DNA from: Actinomadura coerulea
Lineage (GTDB): Bacteria; Actinomycetota; Actinomycetes; Streptosporangiales; Streptosporangiaceae
Assembly (NCBI RefSeq): GCF_014208105.1
Contig: NZ_JACHMQ010000001.1
Location: forward strand, 7,440,001 to 7,504,000
Length of the DNA: 64,000 nucleotides
Direction of reading: 5' to 3'
Shown in pieces: positions 1 to 7,654 of this stretch; the first letter of the stretch is position 1, and every line of letters begins with the position of its first letter. The position numbers and the translations under genes were made by a program. Under the pieces are notes generated by a model. The model had not been told where the DNA came from. It did not search any database and was given only the letters and a program-made list of their open reading frames with translations.

Positions 1-903
1 CGCGCCCAGTTCCTCGGCCGGCAGCCGGACGGTCGTCAGCTCCGGTTCCAGCGCCGTCGCCAGCAGCACGTCGTCGAAACCGGTGACCGACACGTCGGAC
101 GGGACGTCCAGGCCCAGCGCCCGCGCCGCCTTGTACGCGCCCGCCGCGATCAGGTCGTCGTCGCAGACCAGCGCGGTCGGCGGCTCGGGACCGGTGAGCA
201 GCCGGGTGGCGGAGTCCCTGGCCGAGGCGACGTCGATCGCGCAGCCGGCCCGGCTCAGGACGCCGCCCGCCAGGCCCGCGACGACCTCCGCGAGGGCGTC
301 CGCGCGGGCGTGGAACGTCCACTGGTCCAGGGCGGCGGCCACGTGCCCGATCCGGCGGTGGCCGAGACCCGCCAGGTGCTCCGCGATCGCCCGCATCCCG
401 TCGGCCACGCCGAAGTCGACGGTGGGGACGGGGGCGCCGGGACGCCCGGCCGGGCCGCTGTCCAGCGTCACGACGGGCGTCCCGCCGAACCCGCCGAGCG
501 TCTCCGCGGCCATCGAGGACGCGAGGACGCCGTCGATCGCCTCGTCCGGCGCCGCGAACGGGCCGTCGGCGGGCCCCGCCGCGCCGTCCGGCCAGGTCGA
601 GACGACGACGCCGAAGCCGTGCCGGGCCGCGACCCGCGCGGCGCCCGTGTAGACGGGGCCGAAGAACGGCGCGGTCAGGGTCGGCACCATCAGCAGGACG
701 GTCCGGGTGGTCCCGAGCCGCAGGTTCCGGGCCGCCTGGTTGGGCCGGTAGCCGAGCCGCTCGGCGGCGCTCCGCACGCTGCGCGCGGTCGCGGGGGACA
801 CACGCCCGCTCCACTTGCCGCCGAGCACGAGCGAGACCGTGGACTGCGAGACCCCGGCCTCCTGAGCCACGTCCTTGCTGGTGGGGCGGCTGATGGCCGG
901 CAC
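1..903 (-). CDS. LacI-family transcriptional regulator (3' end cut by window)
   Basis: The minus strand is open from a GTG at 903 to the window edge, 301 codons without a stop. The N-terminus has the LacI helix-turn-helix (TSKDVAQEAGVSQSTVSLVL) followed by the hinge helix region (RLGYRPNQAARNLR). A periplasmic-binding-protein-like sensor domain follows, including the late motif VTGFDDVLLATALEPELTTV. The family represses sugar or nucleoside genes and releases DNA on binding a small ligand. GGGAGG precedes the GTG at a good distance. The MFS gene at 1027 is divergent and a plausible target. Only a few tens of residues should be missing, because LacI proteins are usually 330-350 residues. Confidence 0.9.
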   Translation of the reverse strand, partial: MPAISRPTSKDVAQEAGVSQSTVSLVLGGKWSGRVSPATARSVRSAAERLGYRPNQAARNLRLGTTRTVLLMVPTLTAPFFGPVYTGAARVAARHGFGVVVSTWPDGAAGPADGPFAAPDEAIDGVLASSMAAETLGGFGGTPVVTLDSGPAGRPGAPVPTVDFGVADGMRAIAEHLAGLGHRRIGHVAAALDQWTFHARADALAEVVAGLAGGVLSRAGCAIDVASARDSATRLLTGPEPPTALVCDDDLIAAGAYKAARALGLDVPSDVSVTGFDDVLLATALEPELTTVRLPAEELGA

Positions 904-923
904 CTGCGCCTCCCTGGGCGGAT

Positions 924-949
924 CGTTCTAACGAAATCAGACTAGAACG
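924..949. promoter_or_regulatory. Inverted repeat upstream of lacI-type gene
   Basis: CGTTCTA at 924-930 and TAGAACG at 943-949 form a perfect 7-bp inverted repeat with a 12-bp spacer. It starts 20 bp upstream of the LacI-type start and lies inside the divergent intergenic region. An autoregulatory operator is a reasonable inference, although LacI operators usually have little or no spacer. Confidence 0.4.
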
Positions 950-966
950 GGAGGAGCCGGAAGTGG

Positions 967-994
967 TACGTATGACGGAGGTAATACGTATGAC
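967..994. repeat. Direct repeat TACGTATGAC x2 upstream of MFS gene
   Basis: TACGTATGAC occurs at 967-976 and again at 985-994, an 18-bp period, 33 bp before the MFS start at 1027. Each copy contains the palindrome TACGTA. AT-containing repeats of this kind stand out in the surrounding GC-rich DNA and probably bind a regulator of the MFS gene. Nothing identifies the protein. Confidence 0.4.
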
Positions 995-1026
995 TGACAA
1001 TTGAGACAGAATCCCGGGGGCCATCG

Positions 1027-2235
1027 ATGCGCGGCTACGTCGTATTCCTGCGGAGGCCGTACGCGGGACGGCTGCTCGGCGGCACCCTGCTCGGCCGGCT
1101 GCCCAACGGGATGGGCATGCTCGCCGTCGTGCTGCACGTCCGCGCCGACGACGGCGGCTACCCCCTCGCCGGGACCCTCGCCGCGATCCTCGGGCTGGCG
1201 ACCGCCGCCGGGCAGCCCGTCCTCGGCCGCGCCATGGACCGGTTCGGGCAGCCGCGCGTCCTGCTGCCCGCCGCCTGCGCCTCCGCGGCCGGGTTCGCCC
1301 TGCTCGCCGCCGTCGGCGCGGCCCCGCTCCCGCTGGCCGTCGCCGCCGTCTTCGCCGCCGGGTTCGCCACCCCGCCGCTCGAAGCCGGGCTGCGCGCCCT
1401 GTGGCCCGACGTCCTGGACGGCCCGGAGCAGGTCGACGCCGCCTACGCGCTCGACGCCGCGGCCCAGGAACTGCTGTTCACCGTCGGGCCGCTGCTCGTC
1501 GTCGCCGCGGCCGTCGTGAACACCGAGACCGCGCTGCTGATCACCGGCGTCCTCGGCATCGCCGGGACGCTCGTCGTCGCGCTGTCCGGGCCGTCGCGCC
1601 GGTGGCGGGGCGAGCCGCGCGCCTCCGACTGGGCCGGGCCGCTGCGGTCGCCCGGCCTGCGGGTGCTGCTGCTGTCGCTCGCCTGCGCCGGGATCGCCCT
1701 CGGCGTCTACTCCGTCGCCGTCGTCGCCTACGCCGAGGACCTGGGCTGCGATCTCGCCTCCGGGCTGCTGCTGGCGTGCATGGCGGGCGGCGCCCTCACC
1801 GGCGGGATCGTCTACGGCGCGCGCCGGTGGGCGGGCGCCGCGCACCGGCGCCTGCCCTGGCTGATGGCCGCGCTCGCCGCCGGATACCTCCCGCTCGTCC
1901 TCGCGCCGGGACTGCCCGTCATGTCGGTGCTCGCGTTCGTCTCCGGCGTCTTCCTCGCACCGGTGCTGGCGTGCAGTTTCACGCTCGTCGACCGGCTCGC
2001 CCCCGCCGGGACCGTCACCGAGGCGTTCGCGTGGATCGTCGCGGCGATCGGCGCGGGCGGCTCCGTCGGCTCGTTCGTCTCGGGCGTCGGGCAGGACGCC
2101 GCGGGCGTGCCCGGCGCGTTCGCGGGCGCCGGGGCCGGGGGCGTCCTCGCCCTGGCCCTGTGCCTGCTCGGCGCGCGGACGCTGCGCCCCGCCGCTGGCC
2201 CGGCCGTCACCGCGGACGCCGCCGCCCGGCTGTGA
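1027..2235 (+). CDS. MFS transporter
   Basis: The 402-residue protein is almost entirely hydrophobic, with about 12 predicted membrane helices. It has the MFS motif-A-like loop GRAMDRFGQPRVL between helices 2 and 3 (residues about 68-80). Hydrophilic breaks near residues 195-205 and 275-285 are consistent with a six-plus-six helix layout. It probably exports a small molecule or drug; nothing shows the substrate. The ATG at 1027 has only a G-rich run as ribosome binding site. It is divergent from the LacI-type gene, which may regulate it. The stop lies 15 bp from the convergent pmt stop. Confidence 0.85.
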   Translation: MRGYVVFLRRPYAGRLLGGTLLGRLPNGMGMLAVVLHVRADDGGYPLAGTLAAILGLATAAGQPVLGRAMDRFGQPRVLLPAACASAAGFALLAAVGAAPLPLAVAAVFAAGFATPPLEAGLRALWPDVLDGPEQVDAAYALDAAAQELLFTVGPLLVVAAAVVNTETALLITGVLGIAGTLVVALSGPSRRWRGEPRASDWAGPLRSPGLRVLLLSLACAGIALGVYSVAVVAYAEDLGCDLASGLLLACMAGGALTGGIVYGARRWAGAAHRRLPWLMAALAAGYLPLVLAPGLPVMSVLAFVSGVFLAPVLACSFTLVDRLAPAGTVTEAFAWIVAAIGAGGSVGSFVSGVGQDAAGVPGAFAGAGAGGVLALALCLLGARTLRPAAGPAVTADAAARL

Positions 2236-2250
2236 CGGCCCGGCCGGGCG

Positions 2251-4038
2251 TCAGACCCAGCGGTCGAACCACATCCGCGCCTGCCAGTCCTCGTAGGGGA
2301 TCGTCTGCGCGGACAGGATCGGGTGGAAGTACGCGAAGTTGGCCAGCACCACCAGCAGGAAGGCCCCCGCCGCGGCGGCGCCGATCAGCCGCCGGGCCCC
2401 GGCGGCCTGGACGGGCGGCGGCGGAGCGTGCGCCCCGTCCTCGCCATAGGGCGTGTGCTCGTCGTGCGGCGCGTTCCCGTCATACGGCGTGAGGGCCGGG
2501 GACGGGTCGGCGGGCGCTCCCCACGGGGGCGGGGGAGGCGGTTCGGAGGAGGCCGGCCGGGCGGTCGCGGGCCCCGCGTCGTGGCCGCTCTCGCCGGGGC
2601 GCGCCGCGTGCGCGCCCGCCGCCGAGGCGGGCGCCGGCCCTATCAGGTAGCCCAGCACCAGGACGACCGCCAGCACCATGAACGGGATCAGCGGCGTCGC
2701 GTAGAACAGGAACATCGTGCGGTCGGCGAACGCCGACGGGAACCAGGTCAGCCAGCCCGCGAGGAAGCCGAGCAGGATCGCGCCCGCCCGCCAGTCCCGC
2801 AGGATCAGCCAGATGAACGCCACCACGACCAGCGCGACCAGCGCCCCCCACCACAGGGCGGGCGTGCCGATCCCGAGGATCTCGCGTGAGCACCGCGCCG
2901 CGCCGCCGCACGCGTCCTTCGGCTCGGTGTAGAAGAACGCGACCGGACGGCGCAGGATCGGCCACTCCCACGGCCACGACTGGTAGGGGTGCTTGGCGTC
3001 CAGGCCCGTGTGGAAACCGAGCATCTCCGCGTGGTAGTGCCACAGCTCGGGCATCGCCTCGAACGGCCGCCACAGCGGGTTGCCCGAGACCTCGCCGCGC
3101 CCCCAGCCCCCCGGCTTGAAGATCCATCCCCACCAGGTCGCCAGGTAGGCGACCAGCCCGACCACGACGAGCTGCACGAACGCCGGGACGGCCTCCAGCA
3201 GCATCGTCCCCTGCAGCGGGGCCCGGACCCCGGCGGCGCGGCGGGCGCCGTAGTCCCACAGGACGGTCATGAGCCCGAACGCGGCGACGTAGAAGACCCC
3301 CGTCCACTTGGTGGCGCAGGCGAGGCCGAGGCAGACGCCCGCCCCCCACCGCCAGCCGTGCGCGAGGAACGGCCCGTACACCGACGTCCGGCCCTGCTCG
3401 ATCCGCTCGGCGAGCACCCGGCGGGAGCGGTCCCGGTCGTTCACCAGGCAGGCGAACCCGGCGAGGACCCAGAACATCACGAAGACGTCCAGCAGCGCGG
3501 CGCGGCTGGTCACGAACGCCAGGCCGTCCAGCGCCAGCAGCAGCCCGGCGGCGCAGCCGAGCAGCGTCGAGCCCGTCATCCGGCGGGCGAGCCGGCACAG
3601 GATCAGCACCGACAGCGTCCCGACCAGGGCGGGCATGAACCGCCACCCGAACGGCGTCGCGCCGAACATCCACTCGCCGATCGCGATCATCCACTTCCCG
3701 AACGGCGGGTGCGCGACGAACGCGGGCCCGCTGCCCCAGATGCGGGCGTCCGGGTCGGCGATGAGCATCTTGTCGGCGCCCTCGACGGTGTTGTGCTCCC
3801 AGCCGAACCTCAGCAGGGCGAGCGCGTCCTTGGCGTAGTAGGTCTCGTCGAAGACCACCGCCTTCGGCGTGCCCAGCCGGTCGAACCGCAGGTACCCGGC
3901 GAGCGCGGTGACCAGCAGTGCGCCCAGCCAGGACAGCAGGGGGCTGCCGGGGATCGCCGGCGCGAGCCATTCCCGCAGCGCGGGGGGCCTGCGCCGGGAC
4001 GCCGTGGCCGGGACCGGAGCCAGATCCGTCGTCGACAT
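2251..4038 (-). CDS. pmt: Dolichyl/polyprenyl-phosphate-mannose--protein mannosyltransferase
   Basis: This 595-residue multi-spanning GT-C enzyme transfers mannose from polyprenyl-phosphate-mannose to Ser/Thr of secreted proteins at the outer membrane face. The first extracellular loop carries the family motif VVFDETYYAKDA (about residues 62-73) with the catalytic Asp-Glu pair. HPPFGKW and the PMT C-terminal four-helix region also match. The divergent rsmI neighbour is the same as beside M. tuberculosis Rv1002c. One oddity is a hydrophilic Pro-rich linker of about 75 residues (about 470-548, with runs of PPPPPP and two short HxxxPY-type repeats) before the last membrane helix. Typical homologues are shorter here. 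The C-terminal YEDWQARMWFDRWV is family-like. Confidence 0.93.
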   Translation of the reverse strand: MSTTDLAPVPATASRRRPPALREWLAPAIPGSPLLSWLGALLVTALAGYLRFDRLGTPKAVVFDETYYAKDALALLRFGWEHNTVEGADKMLIADPDARIWGSGPAFVAHPPFGKWMIAIGEWMFGATPFGWRFMPALVGTLSVLILCRLARRMTGSTLLGCAAGLLLALDGLAFVTSRAALLDVFVMFWVLAGFACLVNDRDRSRRVLAERIEQGRTSVYGPFLAHGWRWGAGVCLGLACATKWTGVFYVAAFGLMTVLWDYGARRAAGVRAPLQGTMLLEAVPAFVQLVVVGLVAYLATWWGWIFKPGGWGRGEVSGNPLWRPFEAMPELWHYHAEMLGFHTGLDAKHPYQSWPWEWPILRRPVAFFYTEPKDACGGAARCSREILGIGTPALWWGALVALVVVAFIWLILRDWRAGAILLGFLAGWLTWFPSAFADRTMFLFYATPLIPFMVLAVVLVLGYLIGPAPASAAGAHAARPGESGHDAGPATARPASSEPPPPPPWGAPADPSPALTPYDGNAPHDEHTPYGEDGAHAPPPPVQAAGARRLIGAAAAGAFLLVVLANFAYFHPILSAQTIPYEDWQARMWFDRWV

Positions 4039-4135
4039 CCTGCGAGTTTATTTGCACTTCCCTCCTCCTTCAGGACCTTGGCGCCTTCCCTGGGACAATG
4101 GGCCGCGTGACGGGACGAGCGGGATGGGGGCCGTG

Positions 4136-4981
4136 ATGGCGGCGGGGACGGGAACGCTGCGGCTCGCCGCGGCGCCGATCGGCAGGCCCGAGGACGCCTC
4201 GGCCCGGTTGCGGGCCGCGCTCGCGGAGGCGCCGGTCATCGCGGCGGAGGACACGCGGCGGCTGCGGCGGCTGGCGGGCGACCTCGGCGTCGAACTGGCC
4301 GCGCGCGTCGTGTCCTACAACGACCTGAACGAGCGGGAGCGGGCCGCGGGCCTGGTCGAGGACCTGCTCGCCGGACGGGACGTTCTGGTGGTCACCGACG
4401 CCGGGATGCCGGGCGTGTCGGACCCCGGGTACCGGCTGGTGCGCGCCGCGGTCGCCGAGGGCGTCCCGGTCACGGTGCTGCCCGGGCCGTCCGCCGTCAC
4501 GACCGCGCTGGCGGTGTCGGGTCTGCCGACCGACCGGTTCTGCTTCGAGGGGTTCCCGCCGCGCAAGCCGGGGGAGCGGGCCCGCCGGCTGGAGTCACTC
4601 GCGGGGGAGCCGCGCACGATGGTGTTCTTCGAGTCGCCGCGCCGGCTGCCCGTCACCCTCGCGGCCATGGCGGAGGCGTTCGGCTCCGACCGTCCGGCCG
4701 CGGTGTGCCGGGAGCTGACCAAGACCTACGAGGAGGTCCGCCGGGGGACGCTCGGCGAACTCGCCGCGTGGGCCGGGGACGGCGTCCTCGGCGAGATCAC
4801 GGTGGTGGTCGGGGGCGCGCCCGAGCCGCGGGGGCTGACGGACCCGGCGGAGCTGGCGGCGGCGGTCGCCGCGCGGGAGGCGGCCGGGACGCCGCGCAAG
4901 CAGGCCATCACCGAGGTCGCCCGGGAGAACGGCGCCCAGAAGCGCCTCGTTTACGACGCCGTTGTCAAGGCCAGGAAATAG
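4136..4981 (+). CDS. rsmI: 16S rRNA (cytidine1402-2'-O)-methyltransferase RsmI
   Basis: RsmI 2'-O-methylates C1402 in the 16S rRNA decoding centre. The protein opens with TLRLAAAPIGRPEDAS and contains AEDTRRLRRLA, the SAM-binding DAGMPGVSDPGYRLV and GPSAVTTALAVSGLPTDRF, all diagnostic of the tetrapyrrole-methylase-fold RsmI family. I place the start at ATG 4136 after GGGATGGGGG, giving 281 residues, close to the family norm of 280-290. ATG 4124 is the alternative. The frame is open further upstream to 3869 but overlaps pmt antisense and lacks homology. Its C-terminus (KQAITEVARENGAQKRLVYDAVV) is the RsmI helical tail. It is divergent from pmt with about 97 bp between. Confidence 0.95.
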   Translation: MAAGTGTLRLAAAPIGRPEDASARLRAALAEAPVIAAEDTRRLRRLAGDLGVELAARVVSYNDLNERERAAGLVEDLLAGRDVLVVTDAGMPGVSDPGYRLVRAAVAEGVPVTVLPGPSAVTTALAVSGLPTDRFCFEGFPPRKPGERARRLESLAGEPRTMVFFESPRRLPVTLAAMAEAFGSDRPAAVCRELTKTYEEVRRGTLGELAAWAGDGVLGEITVVVGGAPEPRGLTDPAELAAAVAAREAAGTPRKQAITEVARENGAQKRLVYDAVVKARK

Positions 4982-5119
4982 TCACCCCCCTCAGAGCGAT
5001 CCAAACGGGTCTCTCCGGGGCATAACCGATCCGGCGGCCTCCGGCCGGGGCATCCGAGCGAAGCAGACCAGGGGCGCCCAAGTGTCGCGCGGAAGACGGT
5101 CTGTGAGGGGGTGGGTGCC

Positions 5120-5422
5120 ATGCACGAGGCATGGACGCACCACGAAGTGTGGGTCTTCGAGTGCCTGTGCTGCGAGGGTTCCTGGGACGAGGAGTTCCGG
5201 GTCCGGCACTCCGGTGACGGGCACGGCAACGCGGCCGTCATCTACGAGCGCCAGGGCCAGCCCTGCACGACGCCCTGGATGGACCGGTCCTGCCCGACCT
5301 GCGGCGGCCAGAACGTCAAGGCGCTGTCGGCGACGCACGGCAGGCATGACGACTTGCCGATCGCCCGCAGCGGCAGCGACGTGGCGATGGTCTTCCACCT
5401 CCGCCGCATGCACGCCTGGTAG
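5120..5422 (+). CDS. Small Cys-rich hypothetical protein (possible zinc ribbon)
   Basis: This 100-residue soluble protein has an N-terminal CLCCEG and a central CPTCGG, spaced like two knuckles of a zinc ribbon. It is rich in His and Trp, and no catalytic motif is recognisable. ATG 5120 is preferred over the in-frame GTG 5111, because AGGGGG at 5105-5110 is well spaced for the ATG. It follows rsmI by 138 bp on the same strand and is convergent with the next gene (12 bp gap). Function unknown; a nucleic-acid or metal-binding role is only inference. Confidence 0.7.
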   Translation: MHEAWTHHEVWVFECLCCEGSWDEEFRVRHSGDGHGNAAVIYERQGQPCTTPWMDRSCPTCGGQNVKALSATHGRHDDLPIARSGSDVAMVFHLRRMHAW

Positions 5423-5434
5423 CCGCAGCGGTGG

Positions 5435-7261
5435 TCAGGCGGTGACGCCCGCGGTCTCCGGGGAGTCCTGGGCCGCGGGCTCGGCCGGCGGGGTCGCCCG
5501 GCCCTCGCCGCGGCGGGTGAGGCGGCGCGTCCAGCCGGCCGCCGTCGCGCGGGCCTCGGGCCGGAACGCCAGCCCGGCGGCGAGCGCCGCCAGCGGGACG
5601 GCGGGCAGCACGTACCGGTAGTCGAACTCGGCGGTGGCGGCGGGCGCGAGCAGCAGCCCGGTGGCGAGCGTCCACGGCAGCAGCGCCTCGCCGCCGAACC
5701 GCCGCCACAGCGGGACCAGCCCGGCCAGGCCGAGGAGCAGGATGCCGCCGACCATGGTGCCGCGCAGGTAGAAGACGTCCTGGTAGCCGCGGGCGGCCCC
5801 GGCGAACGGCTCGACGACCTGCGTGCGGGCGTTGCCGTGCTCGTAGCCGCGCGCGTCCTGGGCGGCAGTCCCGCCGCCGGGCATGTGCCAGTCGGGAAGC
5901 GGCCTGCTCTTCTTCTCGAACTCGTACTGCGAGTACGTCGCCGGGTCGGGGAACACCGTGCGCTTCCACTGGAAGACGCGGAAGAAGTCGTGCGCGACGA
6001 CGCGCGCGTAGTCGAGCGGCTGGGAGGCGATGGCCCGCTTGGCGAAGTCGTTGCCGAGCTTGTTGTTCTCGGGGCTGAACCGCGTGCCGGTGTAGCGGTT
6101 GAGGGGGGAGCGGGCGTTCCAGATGCCGTCCTGCGAGTTCGGCAGCCGGTTCGCGGGCTCGGTGCACAGCGGGTACTCGCTGACCGGCAGGTCCTTCATC
6201 CGGTGGCAGTCGGCGAACTTGTAGACGCGGGCGTACAGGAAGATCCCGTTGCTCTCGGTGATCGCGAACTTGTCGCTCTCCGCCTTGTACCAGCCCATGT
6301 AGCCGAGCACCGGCAGCAGGCAGGCGACCAGTGTGACGGCCATGAGCCGCCAGCCGCTGCGGCGGATCAGCATGTAGACCAGCACGCCGAGGAGCACCGG
6401 CATCCCGACCGAGCGGGTCAGCCACGCCATCCCGACGATCAGCCCGACCCCCGCGGCGATCTTCCAGGACGGCTGGTCGCGCCACAGCAGCAGCGTGACC
6501 GCGGACATCACCAGGAAGGTGAACGTGGTGTCCGACAGGACCAGGTGCTCCAGTTGCAGCTGGTAGGCGTCCAGCAGAACCGGCGCGGCCGCCAGCGCGG
6601 CGCCCCAGCCGGGCAGGCCGAACCGGCGCCGCAGCAGCGCGTAGATCATCACGCCCATGGCCAGGCCCATGAGGTGCTGGATTCCCGCGACGAGGGCGAA
6701 GCTGTGGAAGGGCTTGAGGGCGAGCAGCAGGAACGAGTACCCGTCGGGCCGCAGCGGGTGCGGGTACGGGTCCATCGCGACGTTCAGGTAGTCGAAGCTG
6801 TCGTTGAAGAACATCACCGGCTGGTAGCCGAGCATCGCCACCAGGCGGAGCAGCGCCGCTATGGCAATGATCACACTGAAGACCGGGTTCCGGCACGCCA
6901 GCGTCCACAATCCGCGGCCGCGTCCGCGACCCGCCTCGGCACTCTCCCCGGGCGTGTCGTCCGGCGTGTCGCCCGATTCCGGACGCACCTTTGTGTCCGT
7001 TTCCTGCGCGTCCTTAATGGACTCACCGGAAGCGGTGACCGTTATGCCGGATTCCAGACCTTCTGTCCCGGAATCGGGTGCGACGTTGCCGGCCTCTGAC
7101 GAAGACTTGGCCGACTCCGGGGCGGTCTCCGCGCCCCCGGGCGCGTCGGCCGTGGTGCCCGGTGCGGCCGTCGCCGCCGCGGAGCCGGCCGTCGTCGCCA
7201 GGGCCGTCCCGCCCTGCGCCGACCCGTCGAGCGCGGTGCCTTGCGGCGTTTCCCCCGCCAT
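5435..7261 (-). CDS. GT-C-type membrane glycosyltransferase-like protein
   Basis: The 608-residue protein has a hydrophilic Ala/Gly/Glu/Thr-rich N-terminus of about 115 residues, then about 10-11 membrane helices. The first extracytoplasmic loop contains FFNDSFDYLNVAMDPYPH, an acidic motif placed where GT-C/GT39-like enzymes hold their catalytic Asp. A long extracytoplasmic loop (about 325-430) contains PLNRYTGTRFSPENN. I infer a transferase using a lipid-linked sugar; substrate unknown. I chose ATG 7261 over the longer frame to 7363 because GGAAGG lies about 8 bases upstream. It is divergent from the GT2 gene at 7655, a likely partner. Confidence 0.75.
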   Translation of the reverse strand: MAGETPQGTALDGSAQGGTALATTAGSAAATAAPGTTADAPGGAETAPESAKSSSEAGNVAPDSGTEGLESGITVTASGESIKDAQETDTKVRPESGDTPDDTPGESAEAGRGRGRGLWTLACRNPVFSVIIAIAALLRLVAMLGYQPVMFFNDSFDYLNVAMDPYPHPLRPDGYSFLLLALKPFHSFALVAGIQHLMGLAMGVMIYALLRRRFGLPGWGAALAAAPVLLDAYQLQLEHLVLSDTTFTFLVMSAVTLLLWRDQPSWKIAAGVGLIVGMAWLTRSVGMPVLLGVLVYMLIRRSGWRLMAVTLVACLLPVLGYMGWYKAESDKFAITESNGIFLYARVYKFADCHRMKDLPVSEYPLCTEPANRLPNSQDGIWNARSPLNRYTGTRFSPENNKLGNDFAKRAIASQPLDYARVVAHDFFRVFQWKRTVFPDPATYSQYEFEKKSRPLPDWHMPGGGTAAQDARGYEHGNARTQVVEPFAGAARGYQDVFYLRGTMVGGILLLGLAGLVPLWRRFGGEALLPWTLATGLLLAPAATAEFDYRYVLPAVPLAALAAGLAFRPEARATAAGWTRRLTRRGEGRATPPAEPAAQDSPETAGVTA

Positions 7262-7654
7262 CGCCGCACCTTCCCTTCGATGTCCGGCCCCCGGTCCGGT
7301 GGCATTGCGTTGGTCCAGGGCACTACGTTCGTCCACGGCACTGCGTCCTGCGGCGCGCGTCACAGCCGCCCACCCTTTCCGGGCCGCCGTGCCCGTATGC
7401 TTGACGTCCTAACATGCCGCCCGCGACGGTGCCGGATAGGGTTTTCCGGTTGCAAGTGGGCAACACGATACGGGTGCTCTTGACGAGAGCGGCCATCATG
7501 CCCCGCCCTCGGCGGGCATCATGAACGCCGACGGGCCGTCCCGATGAACAACACGCGGAACAACAGAGATTAGTGGAAAACGCCGCAGACGGTCAGCAGG
7601 TGTAACAGGGTCACCAAGGGTAACGACGCCACCAGGGGTAACGAAGGAGATCGC
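7262..7654. other. Divergent intergenic region with hairpin and iterons
   Basis: This 393-bp gap separates two divergent glycosyltransferase genes. It holds an imperfect GC hairpin at 7498-7519 (ATGCCCCGCC, CTC loop, GGCGGGCAT) and a three-copy 18-bp repeat at 7594-7644 listed separately. The part near 7385-7480 is less GC-rich and probably contains promoters. I cannot name convincing -35/-10 pairs. No gene-like reading frame is visible. Confidence 0.5.
7594..7644. repeat. Three tandem 18-bp iterons before GT2 gene
   Basis: CAGCAGGTGTAACAG (7594-7608), CACCAAGGGTAACGA (7612-7626) and CACCAGGGGTAACGA (7630-7644) recur at exactly 18-bp steps, sharing CA.CA..G.GTAAC. The last copy ends 10 bp before the GTG at 7655 and abuts its AAGGAG ribosome binding site. 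Binding of an activator, repressor or RNA-binding protein is inferred from the regular spacing and position. Confidence 0.5.
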
